Positions 18,415-27,230 of a stretch of DNA of 64,000 bases are shown here, in pieces. The stretch covers positions 1 through 64,000 of the forward strand of contig NZ_AWNH01000070.1 of the NCBI RefSeq assembly GCF_000482245.1, given 5' to 3'. The notes under the pieces are model-generated. The model worked only from the letters and a program-made list of their open reading frames with translations. It ran no database searches and was not told the origin of the DNA. Both the position numbers and the translations under genes were made by a program. Source of the stretch: Leptolyngbya sp. Heron Island J (GTDB lineage Bacteria; Cyanobacteriota; Cyanobacteriia; Phormidesmidales; Phormidesmidaceae). Positions within the stretch are counted from its first letter, which is position 1, and each line of letters starts with the position of its first letter.

Positions 18415-20583
18415 CTAACTGGCCATCCGCTGAGGATTGAGCTGATGCTGCAGCAGCGGTCTGAGGCTGTTTAATCCCGCAATAATCGCTGAGCCATTGT
18501 GAATGCCGGTGGCCAGCAGCGGGCTGAGACCGCGAGTTGTGGCAATCCCTAGCGCTGCTAAATTGGGCAGCACCACCAGGCCGATGTTTTGTTCAATCAG
18601 GCTGCGGGTTTGCCGTGCGATCGCAATTACCTCTAAAAAGTCTAACAAGTGGTTATCCATCAACACCACATCTGCCGTTTCACGCGCTACCTCAGCCCCT
18701 CGGGCAAAGGACACGGACACATCGGCATAGGCCAGGGCAATGGAATCATTCAAACCATCCCCGACAAAGGCAACCGTGTGGCCCGCCTTATGTAAATCTC
18801 GAACAATCTGTGCTTTTTGCTCAGGAAATGCTTCAGCATACACTTGCTGGCTTTCAATTCCTAGCTCTTGCGCCACCTGGGCGGCCCGTTGTGGGTTGTC
18901 TCCAGTTAATAAATAAAGGCTAATGCCGTACTCCTTTTGCAGCCGCTTCACTAACTCAGTACTTTCTGAACGTAGGGGATCGCTGTAGTGAATGGTGCCC
19001 TGAAACTGACCGTCACAGGCCACATAAATTAGTGAGTTAGTCGCTGTCTCTGGAGATGGAGAACAGATCGACCCCTGAATGTTGGACTGCCGCAGAAATC
19101 GTTCGCTACCTACCAAAACTTCATGCCCCTCAATCTGGGCTTTAATTCCTAAACCCACCTCATAGGACCAATGATCTCGGGTTAATACGGGAATCTGTTG
19201 GGTGAGGGCAAACTGCGTAATGGCCTCGGCTACCGGATGATTAAGCCGTTGTTCAGCCGTCGCGGCTAGCTGCAAAATTCTAGAAGCACTCAATCCGGCT
19301 GCTGGTTGGATGTCAACAACTGTGATTCTTCCCTGGGTTAAGGTGCCGGTTTTGTCAAAAACAATCGTGTCAACATTGGCTAGCTGTTCTAGCGTTCGCC
19401 CGCTGCGAATGAGTACACCGTGCCGAGTGGTATGGTTGAGGGCACTCAAAAAGGCCATGGGAATCGAAACGCGAATGCCCGTGACAAAATCCAGGGTCAA
19501 AATGGCGGCAGTGCGAGCCGTATCACGGGTTGTTAACAACACAATGCTGGCCAACAGCAGTGACGGTAGAATCAGCCGATCGGCCACCTGCTGAGCATAG
19601 TTGGCCATCCGCGTATCGTGGACCGGAGCCTGGCGTAGCAGTTCTAGACCGGCAGCGGCGCGGGTATTGTTCCCCACCCGTTTGGCCTGGATGTGCAGTT
19701 GACCGGAGCGCACCAGGGTGGAGGCGTAAACCTGGGTCCCGGTCTGGCTAGCAATGGGCATGGCTTCCCCGGTTAAACTTTGCTGGTCAATCACAGCATT
19801 TCCCTTGAGCACAACCCCATCCACTGGAATCTGTTCACCGGGGTAGACCACCACCGTTTGCCCTACCTGGACCTGACTGCTAGGAATTTGTCGAGGCGTG
19901 GTATCAGCGCTGTCTTTAACCCAGGCAAAGTGACCAATCGCATCTTCTAAATTGGCGGCTTGGACGGCTGTGGTCCGGGCTGTTTGCTCGCGGATGGCAT
20001 CCCCGAGTTCGTGCAGGGTAAGCACCAGCGCCGGGGTGAGGAGTTTGCCCTGCCAGGCCCCCAGGCTCAGGGCCAGCAGGTCTAAACAGTCGATGTTAAA
20101 TTTACGATCGCTGACTAAACTCTTGGCGGCTCGCTGGCCCACCGGATATACCGCAGCCAGTAGGGTGAGAATGGTTAGCGATCGCATCCCTGGCAACCAG
20201 GACAAACGACTGGCCAGGGATAGCCCCACGGCTAGTACCGGCAGCTTGAGACCATCCCAATCTCCCGTTGGTGGTTGAGCCGCTGCAGGCGGCGGCACCA
20301 TGGCTGACGGATAGGCCGCTGGCAGACAATATTGTTGCTCAAGGGTCACCAACAGATGTTGGAGCGCGGTCTCTATTGCTGGAGAATAGCAGATGGCCAT
20401 GGAGCGAGCGGCATGATTAATCCGCACTGACTGAATGCCAGCCGTTTGCTCGATGGCTGTCTGGAGTGCATTGGCAGGCACCAGGGCTGGAATCCGCAGC
20501 CGCACTCGTCCTGGGATGTGATGCACTACTTGCCAGGGGACTGTTGGAGCTATGGCATCAACCGGTAACTGGTGTTCGGTCAT
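18415..20583 (-). CDS. P1B-like heavy-metal translocating P-type ATPase without CPC motif
   Basis: The protein has 722 residues. An N-terminal HMA_2-like domain (HHIPGRVRLRIP, about 15-90) precedes membrane segments, the actuator loop TGEAMP, the phosphorylation motif DKTGTLTQG (Asp near 412) and the hinge GDGLNDSIALAYADV (near 610). It should pump metal ions across a membrane using ATP. In the ion-path helix before DKTG, where copper and zinc pumps carry CPC, SPC or CPH, I read DFVTGIRVSIP with no cysteine. Neither HMA unit has CxxC. The ion is therefore undetermined. It sits 6 bp after the HMA_2 gene and is one operon with it and the DUF5132 gene. Confidence 0.85.
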   Translation of the reverse strand: MTEHQLPVDAIAPTVPWQVVHHIPGRVRLRIPALVPANALQTAIEQTAGIQSVRINHAARSMAICYSPAIETALQHLLVTLEQQYCLPAAYPSAMVPPPAAAQPPTGDWDGLKLPVLAVGLSLASRLSWLPGMRSLTILTLLAAVYPVGQRAAKSLVSDRKFNIDCLDLLALSLGAWQGKLLTPALVLTLHELGDAIREQTARTTAVQAANLEDAIGHFAWVKDSADTTPRQIPSSQVQVGQTVVVYPGEQIPVDGVVLKGNAVIDQQSLTGEAMPIASQTGTQVYASTLVRSGQLHIQAKRVGNNTRAAAGLELLRQAPVHDTRMANYAQQVADRLILPSLLLASIVLLTTRDTARTAAILTLDFVTGIRVSIPMAFLSALNHTTRHGVLIRSGRTLEQLANVDTIVFDKTGTLTQGRITVVDIQPAAGLSASRILQLAATAEQRLNHPVAEAITQFALTQQIPVLTRDHWSYEVGLGIKAQIEGHEVLVGSERFLRQSNIQGSICSPSPETATNSLIYVACDGQFQGTIHYSDPLRSESTELVKRLQKEYGISLYLLTGDNPQRAAQVAQELGIESQQVYAEAFPEQKAQIVRDLHKAGHTVAFVGDGLNDSIALAYADVSVSFARGAEVARETADVVLMDNHLLDFLEVIAIARQTRSLIEQNIGLVVLPNLAALGIATTRGLSPLLATGIHNGSAIIAGLNSLRPLLQHQLNPQRMAS

Positions 20584-20589
20584 AGTGTT

Positions 20590-21153
20590 CTAGAGGACTG
20601 CATCGGCTGGTGTGGAGGTTTCGGTTTGTTTAGCCTGCTCCAAGATTTTCAATAGACGCAGCCCCAGGTCTAGTTCCGATAGCCCGCTGGCCGTATACTG
20701 AATCACCACTGAAGCCGCCGCCAGGTTGAGCCGCACCCCCGAGACAATCGGGTCAGCTAGGAGGGATGCTTCGAGCCGTTTGGCAAAATTGCGGTCTTCC
20801 TGGATTTGTGGAACGCGCAACCGAATGCGTCCTGGCACCGAGTGCAGAACTTTGTAGTCTTCATCGGTCTCAGCATTGCTAGCGCCGTTGGTACTGGCTG
20901 CTGCGCCATTGGTTTCCACTGGATTGACGACAGCCTCTTGCTTAAGCTGGTGCATGACCTGACGTGCGATCGCAGCAATGGTCAAATTGACAATCAAGGC
21001 GTTGGCACCACGTAACCGTAATCGGCTGGTGACAAACAATCCTGCCAAAACCGGTAGGATCAGAGCTACCTCACGATATTCATCCAAAAATTGCCCCAGC
21101 TGAGCCGTTGTACCCGATGCCGTTAAGGTCTGTGATTCATCAGCCATTATCAA
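20590..21153 (-). CDS. HMA_2-domain membrane protein, partner of the P-type ATPase
   Basis: This 187-residue protein has a hydrophobic N-terminal stretch (VALILPVLAGLFV) and, from about residue 100, an HMA_2-type domain (HSVPGRIRLRVPQI, VSGVRLNLAAASVVIQY) without the CxxC metal site. The same motif opens the ATPase just downstream. It probably acts at the membrane as an accessory or delivery factor for that pump. A poly-acidic/asparagine linker separates the two parts. Confidence 0.75.
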   Translation of the reverse strand: MIMADESQTLTASGTTAQLGQFLDEYREVALILPVLAGLFVTSRLRLRGANALIVNLTIAAIARQVMHQLKQEAVVNPVETNGAAASTNGASNAETDEDYKVLHSVPGRIRLRVPQIQEDRNFAKRLEASLLADPIVSGVRLNLAAASVVIQYTASGLSELDLGLRLLKILEQAKQTETSTPADAVL

Positions 21154-21215
21154 ACCTCTCCTTTAATTTTGGGCTGTACTGCGTATTGTGAGCATGGTGT
21201 TGTCAAGGGACACGT

Positions 21216-21533
21216 CTAATTCTCATTGGCAGCAGATTGAACTGGCCCAGCCTGGGTTACAGCCTTCAGTGAGTCGGTTCTAGCCTCTGCCTTAGCTTCC
21301 GCCGCAATATCCGCCAGAATCTCTCCTGTTTCAGCGATGGCCTGTTTGGTTTTCTCAAAGGCCGTCACTCCCGTTTTGATGGTGGCTTTTAGCACGGGCC
21401 GTAACACTGGCAGCACAATGGGGGTGAGGGCAACGGTGGCAACACCGATGGTAATCACCTGGCCTGTACTTAGGCCTGTGAGTTCTGTTACTCGTGCTCT
21501 TAAACCAACGTTTTGGGGTAGATGGGCTGCCAT
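21216..21533 (-). CDS. DUF5132 family protein
   Basis: This 105-residue protein has a hydrophobic helix (ITIGVATVALTPIVLPVLRP) followed by the typical DUF5132 continuation VLKATIKTGVTAFEKTKQAIAETGEILADIAAEAKAE, an alanine/glutamate-rich amphipathic helix. It is the first gene of the metal cassette, with the HMA_2 gene starting 62 bp downstream. DUF5132 proteins commonly neighbour HMA_2 proteins and P-type ATPases, but their biochemical role is not known to me. Confidence 0.75.
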   Translation of the reverse strand: MAAHLPQNVGLRARVTELTGLSTGQVITIGVATVALTPIVLPVLRPVLKATIKTGVTAFEKTKQAIAETGEILADIAAEAKAEARTDSLKAVTQAGPVQSAANEN

Positions 21534-22422
21534 AGTATTTCTCTCCTTGTCCGGACTAATGTCAAGAAACTTTGTTCATAAAGGACTCCATGCATCAAAA
21601 GCCAAGTTGGCAACTTAAAAAAGACCTTGCTGAAAAAATATCTTTGATACATTTCGGATCTACTTTACTAGCCTATCAAGAATTTTCAAAGATTTTGATC
21701 AGTTTTTGTTGATCTCAACAAATTCAATTAAACAACAATTAACTTGTTAAACTACCTACTCTGGCCATTCTTAGCGAAAGAAAAAATCAATAATTAAGTG
21801 GCTTGTTTGATCACAGAAAAGCAGACAGGCAACAAAATCAAGAATCTCATTTGAGCTTGATGGCCTCTCTTGAAAATAGCTTCTACTATACTTCAGCGAT
21901 GATTTACTTGATGATGGTGTTTACAGATTAAAACCTCAATTAATGAGATCAAATCACAGATGAAATTTAAAGATAAAATCCAGACAAAACTCAGTATTTA
22001 GATAGTTCAACTATGTTCATAGATGCAATGCCCAAAGCTATGGGCAAGTCGTCCCTACCGAGTTTAGAGATTTTTAAAGAGATATGGACGACATAAAAAT
22101 ATTCTCAAGAAATAAAAACAAATTTATTAAGAGAAAATTAAAAGCCCTGAGGTTACTTAGGTAATTCTACTAACTTAAGCTTAGGAGTGAATGTCAATAA
22201 TATTTTGCGAACTGTTCTACGGAGCCTAGTCATACATGGCTATCGTCCGCAAAGTTTTTTGATAAGTCTCTCTGAAAACCTTGATTTTAAAGCGCTTCTG
22301 TGGTCCTTGGTCAAACAGAACTGAAGTCCACGATCAACATCCAAACCATGAGGACTATTAAGAGCAAACTATGAAATCCAAATTTATTGAGACTTAATTT
22401 CAACAAGGAGTCAGCGCGCCCT
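21534..22422. other. 889-bp AT-rich gap between the metal-pump and feo operons
   Basis: I see no gene here. The region separates two divergent metal-transport operons and must hold both promoters. Small inverted repeats are visible, for example TTAACTTGTTAA (21739-21750) and TGCCCA/TGGGCA (22029-22046). I looked for a Fur box and found only partial AT-rich matches around 22190-22205 (TGTCAATAATATTTTGC), which I do not consider sufficient. Confidence 0.4.
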
Positions 22423-23109
22423 ATGGACTACAGGCCCAGGCAACAACGTCATCGCCATGGTTGGTTCACCTTTTTAGGAGGATCACTGGAACAGCCAGAT
22501 GTGCGTGAGGCAATGTCGGATAGTCAGGTGTTATCTCACACTGAGGCATCCACTTCCTTTCCCCTATCCCAGGCCCATGTTGGAGATCTGGTTTGGATAG
22601 TCGGCTTTACGGCTGGGCCAGAGGGAAGACAGCGATTGATCAGCATGGGGTTAAATCGTGGCACTGAGCTGGAGGTAATTAATCAAACCGCTGGTGGCTC
22701 GATTATGGTTGCCGTTGCCAATACCCGATTGGGCTTGGGCATCGATGTTGCCGACAAAATTTACGTTCGACAGTCGGTGATTCCGACCACATCTGATCCC
22801 TCCCGTGCTCAAGCAGATCTGAAAATCTCGTCTAGTCAACACGTTACTCAGGAGAAGTCAATGCATACACGCCTTCATCTACGCGACCTGCCGGTGGGTA
22901 GTCAAGGTCGCGTTACGGGGTATGACCAGGGGTCTGGTAGCTACCGTCAAAAGCTGCTGGCCATGGGGTTAGTCCCTGGCACCGAATTTACCATTACCCG
23001 TCAGGCTCCCTTGGGAGACCCAGTGGAATTAGAGGTGCGGGGATTTCATCTCAGTCTACGCAAAGTGGAAGCCGATACCTTGATTGTGGAGTCTATCGAT
23101 CATGTCTAA
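22423..23109 (+). CDS. feoA: FeoA protein with two FeoA domains
   Basis: Start ATG 22423 follows AAGGAG at 22405-22410 and gives 228 residues. Two SH3-like FeoA domains are present: residues about 45-120 (VGDLVWIVGFTAG, RLISMGLNRGTELEVI) and about 150-228 (LRDLPVGSQGRVTGY, KLLAMGLVPGTEFTI). FeoA assists FeoB in ferrous-iron uptake. FeoA is often a single domain of about 75-85 residues; here two are joined by a polar linker, which also contains an internal methionine (MHTRLHLRDLP) in front of the second domain. The stop overlaps the feoB start by 8 bases, indicating coupled translation. An in-frame TTG at 22387 is less likely. Confidence 0.9.
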   Translation: MDYRPRQQRHRHGWFTFLGGSLEQPDVREAMSDSQVLSHTEASTSFPLSQAHVGDLVWIVGFTAGPEGRQRLISMGLNRGTELEVINQTAGGSIMVAVANTRLGLGIDVADKIYVRQSVIPTTSDPSRAQADLKISSSQHVTQEKSMHTRLHLRDLPVGSQGRVTGYDQGSGSYRQKLLAMGLVPGTEFTITRQAPLGDPVELEVRGFHLSLRKVEADTLIVESIDHV

Positions 23110-25435
23110 GCGAACGATTTGTCTGATCGGTAATCCTAACTGTGGCAAAACGACGCTCTTTAATGAACTCACAGGCACCAATCAGCGAGTGGGCAACTGG
23201 CCCGGTGTGACTGTGGAACGCAAAGAGGGTTATTTTCAGTCTGAGAATTGGCAGATTACTCTGGTAGATTTGCCGGGAATCTATTCTTTGGATACGTTCG
23301 ATGAGCAGTCGGGCCTAGATGAAACGGTGGCGCGCGATTATTTGCTCTCCAGTGCGGCTGATCTGGTGATCAATATTTTGGATGCTTCCAATCTGGAGCG
23401 TAATCTTTATCTGACCACTCAGATTATGGAGATGCGCTTACCCATGGTGGTGGTGCTCAACATGACTGATATGGCCCAGGATCGGGGTCTAAAGATTAAT
23501 TCGACGATTTTATCGGAGCGGTTGGGCTGTCCAGTGGTGACTATGGTGGCCTCGCGGGGACAGGGGCTCCAGAATTTGACTCAGGTGTTGGATCGTGAGT
23601 TACATAATCCGGCGAAACCCCATCCCTATGTGGCCTATCCGCCTGTGGTCGAAGATGCGATCGCATCTCTGATGCCGCCAATTCTGGAGCGGGAGACCCA
23701 ATCTCCCGCCGATGCTCGCTGGTTGGCCCTCAAGCTATTGGAACAAAACAACCAGGTAGCCCCCAGCTTAGGGGATCCTGTTCTGGTGAAGCTGGCCACT
23801 GAAAACCGCCGCAAAATCCGCCAGATACAGCAAGAGGACATTGATATTGTGCTCGCCGACAGCCGCTACGGCTGGATTCGACAGCTGGTATTGGGAGCGG
23901 CAGAACGCACCCACGAAGTGGACAGTACTACGTCCGACAAGTTAGACCGGATTGTTCTCAATCGCTGGTTCGGCATTCCCATTTTTCTGGGCATGATGTA
24001 CCTGCTCTTTTTACTCACCATCAATGTGGGTGGGGCCTTTATCGATTTCTTTGACATCGCCGCAGGTACCATTTTTGTCGATGGTTTAGGGGAACTGCTG
24101 AGCCGCATGGGTCTACCCCAATGGCTGATTGTGGTGTTTGCCGATGGTATGGGGGGTGGTATTCAAACCGTTGCCACCTTTATTCCCATTATTGGTATTC
24201 TCTTTCTGTTTTTGGCCCTATTAGAAGATTCCGGCTACATGGCACGGGCTGCCTTTGTCATGGATCGCTTTATGCGATTTATCGGGCTGCCAGGTAAATC
24301 CTTTGTGCCGATGTTGATTGGCTTTGGCTGCAATGTCCCTGCGATTATGGCCACCCGCACCCTGGAAAGTAAACGCGATCGCTTGCTGACGATCATGATG
24401 AATCCGTTTATGTCCTGCGGTGCCCGTCTGCCGGTCTATGCCCTATTTGCTGCCGCCTTTTTCCCCATGGCTGGGCAGAACATAGTCTTTGGGCTGTATT
24501 TAATTGGCATTGCCATGGCCATTTTTACCGGGCTAATGCTTAAAAGTACCTTGTTAAGAGGGCAGGTCTCTCACTTTGTAATGGAGCTGCCCCCCTATCA
24601 CCTACCAACGGTGAAGGGTGTATTGTTGCGGGCCTGGGAACGGCTGAAGAGCTTTATGTTCCGCGCCGGTAAAGTCATCGTCCTGATGGTGATGGTGTTG
24701 AGCATTTTGAATTCCATTGGCGTCGATGGCTCCTTTGGTAATGAAGATAGCGATCGCTCCATCCTCAGCGGCATCAGTCGCACCGTGACCCCGATCTTTG
24801 AGCCCTTTGGCATCCATCAAGACAACTGGCCTGCCACCGTTGGTATTTTTACCGGCGTGTTTGCGAAAGAAGCCGTTGTTGGTACCTTAGACTCAATCTA
24901 TGGAGATTTAGGTGAACAAACCGCCAATGGAGCTGAAGTGGCCGATGAACCATTTGATTTTTGGGGAGGAATGGGTGAAGCCTTTGCTTCAATTCCCGCC
25001 AATCTGTCAGAAGTTCCAGGCATGCTGTTAGACCCGCTGGGTCTGAGCGTTGGTGACGTTAGTGAGCTGGAAACAGCGGCAACAGAACAGGAAGTCGGCA
25101 TGGGCACATTTGGCGCGATGGTAGCTCGCTTTGACGGTAAGGTCGGCGCGTTTGCTTACCTGCTGTTTGTGTTGCTCTATTTCCCCTGCGTAGCGGCTAT
25201 GGGGGCAGTTTACCGAGAAACCAACTGGGGTTGGACCGCCTTTGTGGGCGGCTGGACCACAGGTTTGGCCTATGCAACCGCCACCTTGTTTTACCAGTTG
25301 GGCACCTTTGCACAACATCCAGGTCAGTCTATCGCCTGGACTGCGATTATTGTCCTCGTGCTCGGTTTGACCTACGGGGGCTTAAAACTTGCCCGCCCCA
25401 GTCGTCAAGTCCATAAACAACAGATTGCCCATTAA
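23102..25435 (+). CDS. feoB: ferrous iron transporter FeoB
   Basis: Start ATG 23102 gives about 777 residues. An N-terminal G domain shows G1 GNPNCGKTT (10-18), switch region NWPGVTVERKEG, G3 DLPG and G4 NMTD. The membrane part has the conserved gate regions (GCNVPAIMATRTL, NPFMSCGARLPVY) with the cysteines that FeoB uses. It is the inner-membrane Fe2+ permease. It follows feoA with an 8-bp overlap and precedes feoC, with a hairpin in between. Confidence 0.95.
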   Translation: MSKRTICLIGNPNCGKTTLFNELTGTNQRVGNWPGVTVERKEGYFQSENWQITLVDLPGIYSLDTFDEQSGLDETVARDYLLSSAADLVINILDASNLERNLYLTTQIMEMRLPMVVVLNMTDMAQDRGLKINSTILSERLGCPVVTMVASRGQGLQNLTQVLDRELHNPAKPHPYVAYPPVVEDAIASLMPPILERETQSPADARWLALKLLEQNNQVAPSLGDPVLVKLATENRRKIRQIQQEDIDIVLADSRYGWIRQLVLGAAERTHEVDSTTSDKLDRIVLNRWFGIPIFLGMMYLLFLLTINVGGAFIDFFDIAAGTIFVDGLGELLSRMGLPQWLIVVFADGMGGGIQTVATFIPIIGILFLFLALLEDSGYMARAAFVMDRFMRFIGLPGKSFVPMLIGFGCNVPAIMATRTLESKRDRLLTIMMNPFMSCGARLPVYALFAAAFFPMAGQNIVFGLYLIGIAMAIFTGLMLKSTLLRGQVSHFVMELPPYHLPTVKGVLLRAWERLKSFMFRAGKVIVLMVMVLSILNSIGVDGSFGNEDSDRSILSGISRTVTPIFEPFGIHQDNWPATVGIFTGVFAKEAVVGTLDSIYGDLGEQTANGAEVADEPFDFWGGMGEAFASIPANLSEVPGMLLDPLGLSVGDVSELETAATEQEVGMGTFGAMVARFDGKVGAFAYLLFVLLYFPCVAAMGAVYRETNWGWTAFVGGWTTGLAYATATLFYQLGTFAQHPGQSIAWTAIIVLVLGLTYGGLKLARPSRQVHKQQIAH

Positions 25436-25444
25436 TCTGCTTCT

Positions 25445-25490
25445 AACCCCTTTAATTCTTTTAGAAAATAAGAGAATTAAAGGGGTTGTT
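25445..25490 (+). terminator. perfect 15-bp hairpin between feoB and feoC
   Basis: AACCCCTTTAATTCT (25445-25459) pairs exactly with 25473-25487, with weaker pairs extending into the 13-nt loop. GTTT follows the stem. It begins 9 bp after the feoB stop and ends 26 bp before feoC. It may attenuate transcription into feoC or stabilise the feoAB 3' end; the short T-run makes it a weak intrinsic terminator. Confidence 0.6.
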
Positions 25491-25513
25491 TCTGGGTTCT
25501 CCGCTTTTTCCCT

Positions 25514-25870
25514 ATGATTTTAAGTGAACTGCAAAACTATATCGCTGAGCAACATAAGGTCTCCCTGGCTCAAATGGAGCTGCGATTTGGTATCGATGCC
25601 AATGCCCTACGGGGAATGCTCAGCTACTTGATCCATAAAGGACGAGTCCATAAACTACCGGCTCCCGAGCGCTGTCATGGCTGCACTATTTGTTCAACCG
25701 AGTCCCTAGAATTTTATGAATGTGTGGCATCAGCGATGGTATCCCCGTCTCTAGCTGCAGCGAATGCTAACAACAGCTGTGGCGGGGCCTGTTTTATTGA
25801 AAAGAAACCTGCTCCTCAGGCTCCCCAACAGTCACTATTTGTTGTTTTAACACCGCCAAAATCAAGCTAG
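25514..25870 (+). CDS. feoC: FeoC-like winged-helix protein with cysteine cluster
   Basis: This 118-residue protein has an N-terminal winged-helix pattern (MILSELQNYIAEQHKVSLAQM, MLSYLIHKGRVHKL). Four cysteines lie in C-x2-C-x2-C-x9-C (positions 54, 57, 60 and 70), as in FeoC-like proteins proposed to hold an iron-sulfur cluster. A later CGGAC adds two more. FeoC modulates FeoB stability or iron sensing. The C-terminal 25 residues overlap, tail to tail, the convergent MFS gene and look low-complexity (KKPAPQAPQQ), so the natural end may be atypical. Confidence 0.75.
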   Translation: MILSELQNYIAEQHKVSLAQMELRFGIDANALRGMLSYLIHKGRVHKLPAPERCHGCTICSTESLEFYECVASAMVSPSLAAANANNSCGGACFIEKKPAPQAPQQSLFVVLTPPKSS

Positions 25871-27053
25871 CGACAAATCCTCCAGTAATCAGATACAGCC
25901 ATAAATTGTTTCCCAGGGTCTCAGGGTGATCGAGTGCCCAGCCGCCAAGGGCAGGACCCACCGTAAAGCCAATGGACCAGCATTGGGATTCTAAGGAGAA
26001 ATAAATACCCCGTAGATGGGTGGGGGCCATTTCGCCGAGCAGCGAAATGCCTGCCGGGGAGTAAAGAATTTCCGACAGGGCTATCAGGCTAAAGGCACTA
26101 ATGGTAATGATGAGTGCATTGGTGGGGGTGATGCCGACTACCCAAAGGAGAAAGAACGCAAAACTCCAGAGGGTTAGGGCGATGAGCAGCACAGAGACTT
26201 GGTTGATAACTTTGACTAAACGGGTAATGGGCAGCTGTAGGACAATTTTTAGAAACACCTGCCAAACAAAAAAGTAGCTAATCCATTGTTCTGAGAAGCC
26301 GGTTTCAGTATTGCCGCTGGGGATAAAGTTGGCTAAGTAGAGGGGGAGTGTACTGGTGTGCTGGGCGGCGTAGATGGTGAAAATAATGTTAGCGCTGAGA
26401 TAGGTGAGCAAGGTGCGATCGCACAGTGCCTGCCACCAATCCTGCCATACATTACGCACATCGCTCTGAGGTTGTCGTGTTTCCTCAATGGCCACATAAA
26501 TAACGCCAGCAAATAAAAGATAGGTTAATCCCTTGAGAATAAACAGAATGCTGTAGTCGCCGGACATCGCCACATACTGTCCGGCCAGCAGCGCCCCCAG
26601 AGCCAAACCCAGGTTATCCACCAAGCGCGTCAGCGCAAATGCTTCAGTCCGATTTTCGACAGTGGTCAAGTCTGTTGTCACCGATAAATTTGCGGGCCAG
26701 TATATACTCACCCCCAAACCCAATAGCATGTTACCGGCCACCAACAGCCCAAAACTATGGGCAAAGGCCAAACAAAAACAGGCTAACGCTGTAATCACAG
26801 CCGACAGCATCAAGGTGCCACGACGACCCCAATACTCAGAGTCAATCGCATAACCTGACCAAAATCGACCGGCCACCCCAGCCAGACCACTGCCGCTTAA
26901 GGCTAAGCCCACCTGGGTGGGCGAAAAGCCCAGCTCATTGACAAAGTAAATCGATGCATAAACTAAGGTAAACCCTTGACCGATGTACAACAGCAGTTGG
27001 CCAGTTGCCAGAATCCATATTTCGCGTCTCAGTTGAGGCAGCCAGGCTAGCAA
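25794..27053 (-). CDS. MFS transporter
   Basis: This 419-residue protein has about 12 hydrophobic helices and the MFS loop pattern between helices 2 and 3 (GLAGVAGRFWSGYAIDSEYWGRRGTLM). The C-terminal half has GEMAPTHLRGIYFSLES, typical of drug- or sugar-efflux type MFS. The substrate is unknown. It is convergent with feoC and overlaps its last 77 bp. It starts 178 bp from the divergent GH13 gene. Confidence 0.85.
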   Translation of the reverse strand: MLAWLPQLRREIWILATGQLLLYIGQGFTLVYASIYFVNELGFSPTQVGLALSGSGLAGVAGRFWSGYAIDSEYWGRRGTLMLSAVITALACFCLAFAHSFGLLVAGNMLLGLGVSIYWPANLSVTTDLTTVENRTEAFALTRLVDNLGLALGALLAGQYVAMSGDYSILFILKGLTYLLFAGVIYVAIEETRQPQSDVRNVWQDWWQALCDRTLLTYLSANIIFTIYAAQHTSTLPLYLANFIPSGNTETGFSEQWISYFFVWQVFLKIVLQLPITRLVKVINQVSVLLIALTLWSFAFFLLWVVGITPTNALIITISAFSLIALSEILYSPAGISLLGEMAPTHLRGIYFSLESQCWSIGFTVGPALGGWALDHPETLGNNLWLYLITGGFVASLILAVLKQQIVTVGEPEEQVSFQ

Positions 27054-27230
27054 GTTACTATCGCTCCAGAAGGTCCATTGTTATTCTCTTAGGTATCAAA
27101 AGGTTTTGTAAATAAACTTGTAGAGAAACCAAGGATTAGGAAGAGCCTTTGAGAAATAATCACTAAATGTAAAATCGGATACTTAATCGCTATACTTCCC
27201 TAGCAGCCGATTGTAGCGTGGAGTCTCCCC

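Noticed and set aside
22180-22210. Fur box upstream of feoA
   Set aside because: The AT-rich match is partial and lacks the repeated hexamer structure.
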